From Burkholderiales bacterium (GTDB lineage: Bacteria > Pseudomonadota > Gammaproteobacteria > Burkholderiales > Casimicrobiaceae): DNA of 45,765 nucleotides. Shown piece after piece: positions 16,648-22,737 of this stretch. How positions within the stretch are numbered: position 1 is the stretch's first letter; each line of letters begins with the position of its first letter. The stretch covers positions 1 to 45,765 of the forward strand of contig JAITMR010000005.1 of the NCBI GenBank assembly GCA_031277215.1. The letters run 5' to 3'. The position numbers and the translations under genes were made by a program. The notes beneath the pieces were generated by a model that searched no databases, was not told the origin of the DNA, and was given only the letters and a program-made list of their open reading frames with translations.

Positions 16648-16704
16648 CAGCGAAACCGCCGCGAGGCGGTCTGCCGGACGTGGTTGTCCGGTACTGATGA
16701 GCAG
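16648..16704 (+). ncRNA. Type II hammerhead ribozyme
   Basis: All core positions are present in order. C11.1-G12-A13-A14-A15.1 is CGAAA at 16651-16655. Stem III is ACCGCC-GCGA-GGCGGT (16655-16670, 6 bp, GNRA loop), giving the A15.1-U16.1 pair. The cleavable nucleotide is C17 at 16671. Stem I is TGCCGGAC-GTGGTT-GTCCGGTA (16672-16693, 8 bp with one G-U). CUGAUGA is at 16694-16700 and G10.1 at 16701. Stem II is the open helix and is weak: G701-C651, C702-G650, an A-A mismatch, G704-C648. Cleavage would fall after 16671, leaving a 5' end 44 nt ahead of the next small ORF. Type II hammerheads are known from bacteria and phages. Stem II is the only soft point. Confidence 0.85.
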
Positions 16705-16715
16705 CCGAGGGTGAG

Positions 16716-16856
16716 ATGGTACTAGCGGGTTTGTGTTTGATATGTTCGGGAATCTTCGCAATGGTCATGTCTGCATCGATAGATGACGTGTTTCTTGGTC
16801 TTATGGGAACGGTGCTTATGGCCTTCGGGGTGTTTGCAGCAACTGGGTTGATATGA
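16716..16856 (+). CDS. Small two-helix membrane protein
   Basis: The 46-residue ORF starts at ATG 16716 with CGAGGG 5-10 nt upstream. It encodes two hydrophobic stretches (LAGLCLICSGIFAMVMS and VFLGLMGTVLMAFGVFAA) around a short acidic turn (IDD). It is the first ORF downstream of the hammerhead cleavage site. Role unknown; small membrane proteins here could affect superinfection or lysis. Confidence 0.6.
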   Translation: MVLAGLCLICSGIFAMVMSASIDDVFLGLMGTVLMAFGVFAATGLI

Positions 16857-16871
16857 AAGAAAGGGAAAATC

Positions 16872-16952
16872 ATGATCAGTTTTAAAAAGCAACACATCTG
16901 CCGTGAAAACGGAAAACTCACGCAGTGCTTTTTGCCGCGTTGTGCAAGATGA
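16872..16952 (+). CDS. 26-codon micro-ORF before gemA
   Basis: This basic, Cys-containing peptide (MISFKKQHICRENGKLTQCF and six more residues) starts after AAAGGGAAAATC and ends in an ATGA overlap with gemA. The overlap and ribosome-binding site suggest it is translated, perhaps to couple gemA translation. Confidence 0.4.
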   Translation: MISFKKQHICRENGKLTQCFLPRCAR

Positions 16953-17464
16953 AACTCGACCCCCAATCTTTGCGCAAAGCCGCGCTCGCAAAAATCCATA
17001 TCGCCAAAAGCCAACTGGCGATGGAAGACGCGGACTATCGTGCCGTGTTGATGCGCGTTGCTGGTGTCAAGAGCGCGGCTGATTTGACACCGCGACAGAT
17101 TGATGCGGTGTTGGCGGAGTTTCGGCGGCTTGGCTTTGTGGACAGAGCAAACCCCCGTCAGCCTTCGGCTGCCACCCCCTTTGGAAAGGGGGCTGTGGCG
17201 GCGCGGCCATACGCCCGCCAAGGGAACGAAGCGCTGATGCGCCGGATCGAAAAGAACCTTTCGGCGGCCATGCTGCCCTGGACATACGCTGAAGCAATGT
17301 CCAAGCGGATGTTCGGGATTGAGCGGCTGCAATGGTTGGGCTACGAAAATCTGCGCAAGCTAAACGCGGCACTGGAGATTGCACAGCGGCGGCGGGATCA
17401 ACGTGTCAGCGCAAACCCCCGCCCGTCTCCGACGGGCACCCCCTTTGAAAAGGGGGCTTGTTGA
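16949..17464 (+). CDS. gemA: GemA/gp16-family regulator with two in-frame repeat insertions
   Basis: The 171-residue protein begins with the GemA (DUF1018) pattern: KAALAKIHIAKSQLAMEDADY, then R-V-x-G-V-K-S-A-A-D-L-T-x-x-Q-I-D-A-V-L-x-E-F-R-R-L-G-F, and continues with WTYAEAMSKRMFGIERLQWL. Mu GemA affects host gene expression and gyrase-related supercoiling. Two family B palindromes are translated within it: RANPRQPSAATPFGKGA after residue 66, and ANPRPSPTGTPFEKGAC as the last residues. The start at ATG 16949 (ATGA overlap) fits the family better than the GTG at 16925. The second repeat also supplies the GGGGG in front of the mor-like gene. Confidence 0.85.
   Translation: MKLDPQSLRKAALAKIHIAKSQLAMEDADYRAVLMRVAGVKSAADLTPRQIDAVLAEFRRLGFVDRANPRQPSAATPFGKGAVAARPYARQGNEALMRRIEKNLSAAMLPWTYAEAMSKRMFGIERLQWLGYENLRKLNAALEIAQRRRDQRVSANPRPSPTGTPFEKGAC
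17147..17194. repeat. Palindromic repeat, family B, in-frame in gemA (copy 1)
   Basis: GCAAACCCCCG, then CAGCC-TTC-GGCTG and CCCCCTTTGGAAAGGGGG. It is translated as ANPRQPSAATPFGKGA without breaking the frame. The first hairpin arms differ from those of other copies but keep pairing, which suggests selection on structure or spread of paired variants. Confidence 0.88.
17411..17459. repeat. Palindromic repeat, family B, in-frame at the gemA 3' end (copy 2)
   Basis: GCAAACCCCCG, CCCGT-CTCC-GACGGG and CCCCCTTTGAAAAGGGGG. It is translated as ANPRPSPTGTPFEKGA. The GGGGG of its last arm ends 7 nt before ATG 17464, so it serves as a ribosome-binding-site-like element for the next gene. Confidence 0.88.
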
Positions 17465-17871
17465 TGCTTGATCTGCTTCCCAGGACGATACGCGACATGG
17501 TGAGCCTGATCGGATGGCCTGCCACGATTGCGTTCGTTCGGGCGTTCGGGGGTAAACGAATTTATATCCCGCGCAGCGCGTCGTCGGGCTGGGCTGCGGC
17601 ATTGGCCGAAGTCGTCGGCGAGGATGCGCTAATGAAGCTGTGCAGGTTTTACGGCGATACGCGAATGAACGTCCCGTTTTGCCGTGGCGCGATGATGCAG
17701 ATTCGCAACGTCGAAATCGTCCACGCTTACGATTCAGGAACCAGCTTAAACGAACTGGTGGACAGGTACGGGATCAGCCATCGGCAGTTGCAGAACATTT
17801 TGAAAACCACGGACACGTCGCTCTTGTCGGAAGTGAAAACGCCCGCAGGGCAGCGGGCGTTTGAGTTTTGA
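17464..17871 (+). CDS. mor: Mor/C-family transcriptional activator
   Basis: The 135-residue protein has the Mor family layout: LDLLPRTIRDMVSLIGWPAT, FVRAFGGKRIYIP, C-x-x-Y/F-G-D-T-R-M-N-V-P, and a C-terminal HTH (VHAYDSGTSLNELVDRYGIS, HRQLQNILKTT). In Mu, Mor turns on the middle promoter and C the late promoters; here only one such gene is visible, so it may serve both steps. ATG 17464 overlaps the gemA stop (TGATG). A bidirectional terminator lies in its last codons. Confidence 0.88.
   Translation: MLDLLPRTIRDMVSLIGWPATIAFVRAFGGKRIYIPRSASSGWAAALAEVVGEDALMKLCRFYGDTRMNVPFCRGAMMQIRNVEIVHAYDSGTSLNELVDRYGISHRQLQNILKTTDTSLLSEVKTPAGQRAFEF
17837..17862. terminator. Bidirectional terminator between convergent genes
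   Basis: AAACGCCCGC-AGGGCA-GCGGGCGTTT is a perfect 10-bp stem inside the last codons of the mor-like gene, followed by TTT/TTTT in both directions. It can end both the early operon (plus) and the inverted gene at 17872-18783 (minus), whose stop codons abut. Confidence 0.75.
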
Positions 17872-18783
17872 TCAATGATTAAGAAACGTTGCTTGCAAAG
17901 GCGCTTTATGTTCTTTTACTGTAACAATGATGTATTCAAGTTTCAGACCAGTATCGACGATGGTCTGAATGCGTCGCAAGTCAACGATCAAGACATCGCC
18001 CTTTCCAAATCGTTCCTCGCCAGAAGAAACGCGCTCAAGAAATTGCTCATCCGCAATCTCCGCGAAGATAGACGAAGCGCCATCGTTAAAACGCCACTTA
18101 TTGCCGTCCTTGAAAACGGCGCTTTCAATCTGAAGAAGAACGCCTTCGCTGATGATGTCGGAAACCACCTCCTCATCCTCCGCTGTGCGCTCAAAGGCGG
18201 GAGCGTCCTCTTTGGTGACCACTGCTTCGGCAGCGCCATCTCTACCGCTTGCAAACAAATCTACGCCATCCCTTTCAAGAGGCTTGATAACTTTCGCAAG
18301 CGCCTGCCGAACGACCCTGCTTTGATAAAGGCGTCCGGACACAAGATCGACCTCAAAAGTTTCAACATTCTCTTCGAGACGCAATTCAAACACCGAAGAA
18401 TCGCTTTCATACCGAATAGAGTCAGGCTTGCGCCCCTTCAGCCATTTGATCAAACCGATAAGGCCACCGCCGCCAATAAGTCCTATCCCGGTAAGAATGG
18501 CAAAGAGATTGCTTGTTGCGTTTGCGCCTTGACCAGAAAAGATGGAAACGATCTGTTGAGCAATGTCTTGCACTGCTGTCAGGTCGATGCCAAACGATCC
18601 ACTGCGGAAATTCCCTTTAACGTTGACACGCACAGGTGCAGCGTCAGGGAAAACCACCTTGTTGGATTGCTCAAGAAGCTCGGAGAGCGCAATGAGGGCA
18701 GGTGCCAGCTCGCGCACATCCATCTGGTGGTTCGCCAGTGCAGGGCCGTCGTACTTGATCGAGAAATGAACGGTTGTGCTCAT
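17872..18783 (-). CDS. Inverted moron-like membrane-anchored protein, unknown function
   Basis: The 303-residue protein starts VHFSIKYDGPALANHQMDVRELAPAL, continues with an F-R-S-G-S-F-G-I-D-L motif, and has a glycine-rich hydrophobic segment at residues 91-116 (ILTGIGLIGGGGLIGLIKWL). A long soluble beta-rich C-terminal half follows. I recall proteins with this N-terminal pattern in mobile elements, without known function. ATG 18783 fits the family start; an upstream ATG in frame exists at 18825. It is the only large minus-strand gene inside the phage body, is convergent with mor, and has its own terminator. That is the usual layout of a cargo gene expressed in the lysogen; a role in exclusion or defence is a guess. 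Confidence 0.72.
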   Translation of the reverse strand: MSTTVHFSIKYDGPALANHQMDVRELAPALIALSELLEQSNKVVFPDAAPVRVNVKGNFRSGSFGIDLTAVQDIAQQIVSIFSGQGANATSNLFAILTGIGLIGGGGLIGLIKWLKGRKPDSIRYESDSSVFELRLEENVETFEVDLVSGRLYQSRVVRQALAKVIKPLERDGVDLFASGRDGAAEAVVTKEDAPAFERTAEDEEVVSDIISEGVLLQIESAVFKDGNKWRFNDGASSIFAEIADEQFLERVSSGEERFGKGDVLIVDLRRIQTIVDTGLKLEYIIVTVKEHKAPLQATFLNH

Positions 18784-18825
18784 GGCGCAAATGGTACGAG
18801 AAAAACAACAGAAAGGGAAACGCAA

Positions 18826-18987
18826 ATGTCAAAACGCTTGCAAAATGCTGTCGATAGGGGTATTTTACGTCGTGTCGAGGCCAATTCCTCGACCGGGTTT
18901 GGAAGCCCGACTCATATAGGCGCATCGCCGCCGGAAGCCCTTTCAGCGGCTTTTTCAATGGTGATGCGCCCCGGCAAGCTCCTTTGA
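18826..18987 (+). CDS. Icd/Ash-like short ORF in the antirepressor leader
   Basis: The 53-residue ORF has AAAGGGAAA before its ATG. The second half reads STGFGSPTHIGASPPEALSA, then M-V-M-R-P-G-K-L-L. This resembles short Icd/Ash-like products found ahead of antirepressors in P1- and P4-like systems. The DNA of its GFGSPTHIG codons (18901-18920) doubles as an antisense target, which may explain conservation of that segment. It probably works as a translated leader; a cell-division inhibitor activity, as in P1 Icd, is possible but not shown. Confidence 0.55.
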   Translation: MSKRLQNAVDRGILRRVEANSSTGFGSPTHIGASPPEALSAAFSMVMRPGKLL

Positions 18988-19110
18988 GCGCGTCGGGCGG
19001 GGAGCCGCGAGGCTCGCCGGGTTCCTATGTGACCGGTCTTCCAACCCGCTCGGCGTCGCTCACCCCATTGGAAGGGGGTGGCGACGGATCAAACCGTTAC
19101 ATATAGGAGT
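18891..19110 (+). ncRNA. P4-CI / P1-C4-like antisense RNA switch (candidate)
   Basis: A stem GGGTT..AACCC (19019-19023 with 19043-19047) presents the loop CCTATGTGACCGGTCTTCC (19024-19042). This loop can pair upstream with GGAAGCCCGACTCATATAGG (18901-18920) inside the Icd-like ORF. It can also pair downstream with CCGTTACATATAGG (19094-19107), which overlaps the AGGAG ribosome-binding site of the BRO-N gene, and CTTCCAA can pair with TTGGAAG (19068-19074). One loop with an upstream and a downstream target is the arrangement known for the P4 CI RNA (seqB with seqA/seqC) and P1 C4. Further hairpins are at 18874-18893 and 19002-19015. The exact RNA ends are not visible. Confidence 0.6.
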
Positions 19111-19115
19111 CAACC

Positions 19116-19766
19116 ATGAAAAGCGCAATCGCAACATTTAAATTTCAAAAGCTGTCAGTCCGCACCATTGACCGCAACGGGCAAATCTGGTTCGTTGCGG
19201 ATGATGTAGCCAAGGCCGTGAATTATAAAACGGCAGAACAACTCACAAGAATGCTGGATGCTGATGAGAGATCTACCCTTAAAGAGGGTAGTTCCAACGG
19301 CATAGACAAGCGCCTCGCCATCATCAACGAATCCGGCCTTTACCACGCGCTTATCAAGAGCAGGAAGCCGGAGGCCAAGAAGTTTCGGAAGTGGGTCACT
19401 TCCGAAGTGCTTCCCTCGATCCGACGCACGGGGCAATACCAGATGACCCCGGTCACGCCCATCGACATCCATGAAAAGCTGCGGGTGGCGCATCTGGAGG
19501 ACGCTGTGCTTCGGCTGCGACCGGACTGGCGGAAGGTTCTACGCTACCGCGATTTGGGGCTTTCCCAGAAGGAGATCGGGCTGCTTTTAAGGGTGACAGG
19601 GAATACGGTAAGGGCTTACCTCACCGAGATGAGCGCGTGTGGGCTGGTGGCGTATCAGAAAAATCCGGCGCTGTCTGAGAGGATGCGCAACGCCAACGCC
19701 GTCCGATGGTCGAAGCATCGCGCTCTGACCGATGCCCGCCAACAGAAACTCGCGCTGGAGGGCTGA
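19116..19766 (+). CDS. BRO-N domain antirepressor-like protein
   Basis: The 216-residue protein has an N-terminal BRO-N domain (residues about 5-108: IWFVADDVAKAVNYK, NESGLYHALIKSRKPEAKKF, K-W-V-T-S-E-V-L-P-S-I-R-R-T-G-Q-Y). The C-terminal half carries a helix-turn-helix (YRDLGLSQKEIGLLLRVTG, N-T-V-R-A-Y-L). BRO-N proteins in temperate phages are often antirepressors that bind or bypass the repressor. ATAGGAG is the ribosome-binding site, and the antisense loop at 19024 could cover it. Confidence 0.85.
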   Translation: MKSAIATFKFQKLSVRTIDRNGQIWFVADDVAKAVNYKTAEQLTRMLDADERSTLKEGSSNGIDKRLAIINESGLYHALIKSRKPEAKKFRKWVTSEVLPSIRRTGQYQMTPVTPIDIHEKLRVAHLEDAVLRLRPDWRKVLRYRDLGLSQKEIGLLLRVTGNTVRAYLTEMSACGLVAYQKNPALSERMRNANAVRWSKHRALTDARQQKLALEG

Positions 19767-19768
19767 TC

Positions 19769-19981
19769 ATGTACAATCTTTTTGGAGTAACTGATCCGAT
19801 TAGCCGGATCGAAAACATGGAGATGGCGCTTAACGGTATTGCAGCGGCGCTTGTTGCGGGATGTGAAGGGTATCCCGGATTTACGTTCGGCAAGAATGAT
19901 CTTGAGGGTTTGGCGACGTTGGTATTAATGATCAATGTCGGGCTCGATGAATCAAGAAAACAATTGGAGAAACACAAGTAA
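19769..19981 (+). CDS. Small hypothetical protein
   Basis: The 70-residue protein (ISRIENMEMALNGIAAALVA, then DLEGLATLVLMINVGLDESR) has GGAGGG upstream of ATG 19769. It is helical, with no recognised family. It is the last gene of the antirepressor block and is followed by two terminators. Confidence 0.62.
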   Translation: MYNLFGVTDPISRIENMEMALNGIAAALVAGCEGYPGFTFGKNDLEGLATLVLMINVGLDESRKQLEKHK

Positions 19982-19988
19982 CACCCTA

Positions 19989-20013
19989 CCCTCCCCTTGA
20001 AGGGGAGGGTTTT
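19989..20013 (+). terminator. Rho-independent terminator after the antirepressor block
   Basis: CCCTCCCC-TTGAA-GGGGAGGG followed by TTTT, 7 nt after the stop codon. The stem resembles a shortened family A repeat, so a repeat may have been adopted as terminator. Confidence 0.8.
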
Positions 20014-20020
20014 GACATGA

Positions 20021-20046
20021 GAGGCCGGAGCGATCCGGCCTCTTTG
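20021..20046 (+). terminator. Second tandem terminator
   Basis: GAGGCCGG-AGCGAT-CCGGCCTC followed by TTTG. The two stems in tandem isolate the early/moron block from the lysis genes. Confidence 0.75.
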
Positions 20047-20085
20047 TATTTCTTGTGCGCACCAGTACGCCCGCGCTTTCGCTTA

Positions 20086-20104
20086 CCCCATGCGTAGCAT
20101 GGGG
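20086..20104 (+). promoter_or_regulatory. Hairpin holding the ribosome-binding site of the first lysis-region gene
   Basis: CCCCATGC-GTA-GCATGGGG is a perfect 8-bp stem whose 3' arm runs into the G-tract that serves as ribosome-binding site for ATG 20110. Folding would lower translation of that gene. Confidence 0.5.
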
Positions 20105-20109
20105 GGGCT

Positions 20110-20337
20110 ATGAGCAAAAACCGAGAAGCCCCCTCTCCCGCCCTTCGGTCACCCTCTCCCTCGACGGGGAGAGGGAATGATAACGCGACGCTAAAAGAGC
20201 GCTGCGGCCAGTGTCAGAACTACGGGCGCGGGCGACAGGGCGGGCGCTGTGTTTTTGAGCCGCACGCCTCATGGTGTCCATCCTCGGCGACGTGCAAATT
20301 TACCCCTTCCCGTTACAAAAACCGTTTTAAGGAGTGA
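20110..20337 (+). CDS. Small Cys-rich protein with in-frame repeat at its N-terminus
   Basis: This is a 75-residue protein. Residues 6-24 (EAPSPALRSPSPSTGRGND) are the translation of a family A palindrome. The remainder has five cysteines (ERCGQCQNYGRGRQGGRCVF, then C-x6-C in the last third) and may bind zinc. An original start downstream, near codon 28, may have been replaced when the repeat inserted. It ends 3 nt before the holin-like gene. Confidence 0.65.
   Translation: MSKNREAPSPALRSPSPSTGRGNDNATLKERCGQCQNYGRGRQGGRCVFEPHASWCPSSATCKFTPSRYKNRFKE
20128..20176. repeat. Palindromic repeat, family A, in-frame in the Cys-rich gene
   Basis: CCCCCTCTCCCGCCC, then a TTCGG turn, and CCCTCTCCCTCGACGGGGAGAGGG. 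It is translated without a stop as PSPALRSPSPSTGRGND. Confidence 0.8.
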
Positions 20338-20340
20338 GCC

Positions 20341-20688
20341 ATGAATTTTCTCAAAGCCCTGTGGGGCGAATTTGTTTCCGTGCTTCCGCGTCTGTCTGGA
20401 TGGACGTTGATTGCAATCGCGGCGCTGGTCGCCGTGGCGGTTTTCAAGCCGGATTTGGTTGGCGTTTCGCTGTACAAGCTGTCGCTGATTCCCGCTGCCG
20501 GTGTGTTTGGTTACTGGTTTGACCGCCGCGCCAACAAAGAATCACGCCCCAGCGATTTTTGCAGATATTCGAGCGTCGATCCCGACGCGCCTCCGGTGAT
20601 TTTTGATAAAGAGCTTTTCAAGGCGGCTCAATACAGGCGCGCGATTATCGTTGCGGCCTGCATCATTGGTGTTTGTTTGGGGGCGTGA
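20341..20688 (+). CDS. Putative holin
   Basis: The 115-residue membrane protein has two N-terminal hydrophobic helices (WTLIAIAALVAVAVFKP, and LSLIPAAGVFGYWF) and a C-terminal one (AIIVAACIIGVCLGA). The Y-K-L-S-L-I-P-A-A-G-V-x-G-Y-W motif is typical of putative holins in Mu-like phages. It would control timing of lysis. It overlaps the lysozyme gene by TGATG. Confidence 0.8.
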   Translation: MNFLKALWGEFVSVLPRLSGWTLIAIAALVAVAVFKPDLVGVSLYKLSLIPAAGVFGYWFDRRANKESRPSDFCRYSSVDPDAPPVIFDKELFKAAQYRRAIIVAACIIGVCLGA

Positions 20689-21341
20689 TGTCCAGGCTGC
20701 TGATTGTCGCCGTCCTCTTGGCATTGTTTGCGCCAACAGTGCAGGCGGTTGAGATTCCGCGTGCGGCGTATACACACAAGCGTTTGCTGTTGCAGCAATC
20801 GCGACTGGTGTGGGGACTTGATGCGCCGACGGCCACTTTTGCCGCGCAAATCCATCAGGAGAGTTTGTGGCGTGCCGACGCGGTATCGCGTGTAGGTGCC
20901 GCAGGGTTGGCGCAATTCATGCCCGCGACAGGCGAGTGGATCGTGACGGTGTACCGCGACCTCGGCAAACATGAGCCGACGAATCCGGCTTGGGCGATCC
21001 GTGCTCTGGCAACTTACAACCGGCACCACTATAAGTTATTGGTCGGCGCGAACGATTGTGAGCGTTGGGCGAAAACGCTCTCGGCCTACAACGGCGGGTT
21101 GTCACGGGTGATCCGCGCCGAGGCAATGGCCGAGCAGGAAGGCTATGATCCGCTGCGCTGGTTCGGCCATGTCGAGATGGTCAACCCGGGGCGCTCGATA
21201 GGCAACTACGCCGAGAACAGCAAATACACGCGACGCATTCTGCTTGAGCTCGAAGGCGTTTATGCTGGCAAAGGATTTGGACGCGGTGTGTGCGATGGTG
21301 GGGCGGCAGCAAACCTCCGCACTGAAAAGGAAGAGGCATGA
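20688..21341 (+). CDS. Lytic transglycosylase (SLT domain) endolysin
   Basis: The 217-residue protein starts with a signal peptide (MSRLLIVAVLLALFAPTVQA). The SLT fold is marked by catalytic E58 in IHQESLW, then GAAGLAQFMPAT (GLxQ/MP motif), A-L-A-T-Y-N and LSAYNGG. It cleaves peptidoglycan. Secretion by Sec would place it in the periplasm without a classical holin hole. ATG 20688 overlaps the holin stop; GTG/ATG codons upstream in frame lie inside the holin gene. Confidence 0.92.
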   Translation: MSRLLIVAVLLALFAPTVQAVEIPRAAYTHKRLLLQQSRLVWGLDAPTATFAAQIHQESLWRADAVSRVGAAGLAQFMPATGEWIVTVYRDLGKHEPTNPAWAIRALATYNRHHYKLLVGANDCERWAKTLSAYNGGLSRVIRAEAMAEQEGYDPLRWFGHVEMVNPGRSIGNYAENSKYTRRILLELEGVYAGKGFGRGVCDGGAAANLRTEKEEA

Positions 21342-21700
21342 CCAAAGCGCTTGCCGTGATCCTGATCATTTCTGGGCTTGCCGCAAGCGGCGCGTTGGCT
21401 TATCGGTATGTGTCCAACGCGAGAATGAACGCATTGCTGGTTTCGGAGCTTGAGGCAATCATCGAAGTGCAGCGCGACCGGATCGATCTGCACAATGCAG
21501 AGATTGAAAAGCGCGACAAACAAAGCATGAGCGACCGCGCTTATTACGCATCGCTGAAGCGCGAGATCGAAAAATTTAAACAGTTTGCGAATGCTGCTCC
21601 CGTGATAAGTGGCAATGGATGTCTCAATGAAAACTTTGATCCTGTTGTCGCTGATGATTTTGTCGGCGTGCACAACGACGCCACGTCCCGTCTGCGTTGA
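21338..21700 (+). CDS. Rz-like inner-membrane spanin
   Basis: The 120-residue protein has an N-terminal membrane anchor (LAVILIISGLAASGALAYRY) and a long periplasmic coiled coil (residues 30-90). With Rz1 it links inner and outer membranes in the last lysis step. It overlaps the lysozyme gene by ATGA; the Rz1 lipoprotein gene starts inside its 3' part in another frame. Confidence 0.85.
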   Translation: MTKALAVILIISGLAASGALAYRYVSNARMNALLVSELEAIIEVQRDRIDLHNAEIEKRDKQSMSDRAYYASLKREIEKFKQFANAAPVISGNGCLNENFDPVVADDFVGVHNDATSRLR

Positions 21701-21881
21701 GACGATACCGGCGGCGGCGCTGTATGGCTGCAAGCTCGACCGACTGCCCGATCCGCTGCCGACAGGCAGCCGTGTGTCCGACGTGGTTGCGGCGGATGTC
21801 GAGATCATCGAGGCGTTGGCGCATTGCCGCGCAGATTACCAGTCACTTGTCAACCACATAAAAATAGCGTGTCCAAAATGA
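21627..21881 (+). CDS. Rz1-like outer-membrane lipoprotein spanin
   Basis: The 84-residue protein starts inside the Rz gene. The signal sequence MKTLILLSLMILSAC ends in a good lipobox (LSAC). The mature part has a proline- and cysteine-containing segment. The overlapping, out-of-frame arrangement with Rz is typical of lambda-like spanin pairs. GTG 21609 would add six residues before the signal and is less likely. Confidence 0.85.
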   Translation: MKTLILLSLMILSACTTTPRPVCVETIPAAALYGCKLDRLPDPLPTGSRVSDVVAADVEIIEALAHCRADYQSLVNHIKIACPK

Positions 21882-22210
21882 TTGATCAAAACAACATCCA
21901 CCATTGTCTCGGAGAAATCCGGGGCGAGCTGCGCTCCATCATCCGTCAGAACGCGGCGATGGCGGAGTCTCAAAAGACGACGCAGGCATTGGCGAGTGGT
22001 ATCGCTGCCGAGGTTTCCGCAATCCGCGCAGTGCAACAAGAACACGGGAAGCAGCTATCAAAAATGGACACTCGCGTTGACGGGTTGGAAGTACGCTTGA
22101 ATAAACAGGAAGTGACCGTTGCAAAACATGCGGCAGGCTTCGGCGCTGCTGCATCCATCGGCATGGCGCTAATCATCGAAGGCGTCAAACAGTGGTGGTT
22201 GACACGGTAA
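21878..22210 (+). CDS. Coiled-coil protein with C-terminal membrane helix
   Basis: The 110-residue protein has a long coiled coil (residues 15-80) and a C-terminal hydrophobic segment (FGAAASIGMALIIEG). It occupies the place of Mu gp25 (DUF2730-like), but I cannot confirm homology. It overlaps Rz1 by ATGA and the next gene by TAATG. Confidence 0.68.
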   Translation: MIDQNNIHHCLGEIRGELRSIIRQNAAMAESQKTTQALASGIAAEVSAIRAVQQEHGKQLSKMDTRVDGLEVRLNKQEVTVAKHAAGFGAAASIGMALIIEGVKQWWLTR

Positions 22211-22710
22211 TGGCAGCGACAGCACAACAACGGTTCGCGGCTCGAGGCTCTTACGTTTATGCGCGTAAGACCATCGAGCAGGTTGCGCGACTGATTGGTG
22301 TTGACGTCCGCACGATCGCCCGATGGAAGGGCAACGCAAAAAAAGACGGAGATGATTGGGACTTGGCAAGAACAGCCTATTCCGTTTCAGCGCAAGGGAC
22401 GGCGGCGGTATCTGCCGCCATCATGGAAGATTTCATGCTGATGTTCAAGTCCACGCTTGCGGAAATAAAAGCGGACGCCGACATCAAACCGATTGATAAA
22501 GCGGAGATGCTCTCGCGCATGAGCGACGCTTACAACAAAACGATGAGCGCCGCCGCGAAGTCGTCGCCAGCCTTGAACAAGATGGCGGTCGCGTTGGAAG
22601 TGCTGCACGATATGGCCGAGTTTGTCAAAACCGACGCTCCACAGCATGCGCAAGTGCTGCTCGAAATCATTGAGCCGTTCGGTGTTTACATTTCGCGGAA
22701 GTATGGGTAA
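22210..22710 (+). CDS. DUF1804 protein, small terminase subunit (Mu gp27-like)
   Basis: In this 166-residue protein, residues about 10-40 are a helix-turn-helix (ARKTIEQVARLIGVDVRTIA, RWKGNAKKDGDDWD) as in DUF1804 proteins, followed by helices that could oligomerise. It is the packaging-recognition partner of the large terminase. TAATG overlap with the upstream gene fixes the start. Confidence 0.82.
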   Translation: MAATAQQRFAARGSYVYARKTIEQVARLIGVDVRTIARWKGNAKKDGDDWDLARTAYSVSAQGTAAVSAAIMEDFMLMFKSTLAEIKADADIKPIDKAEMLSRMSDAYNKTMSAAAKSSPALNKMAVALEVLHDMAEFVKTDAPQHAQVLLEIIEPFGVYISRKYG

Positions 22711-22737
22711 TGAACAAGACACCCATCTCTTCCGCCC

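Noticed and set aside
17875-18987. A 370-codon plus-strand ORF over the inverted gene
   Set aside because: Most of it mirrors the better minus-strand gene. Only its last 53 codons, which have their own start and ribosome-binding site, were kept as the Icd-like ORF.
19259-19290. A second CTGATGAG motif that could be a hammerhead core
   Set aside because: No GAAA element with an adjoining closed stem lies at the required distance, and the motif is inside the BRO-N coding sequence.
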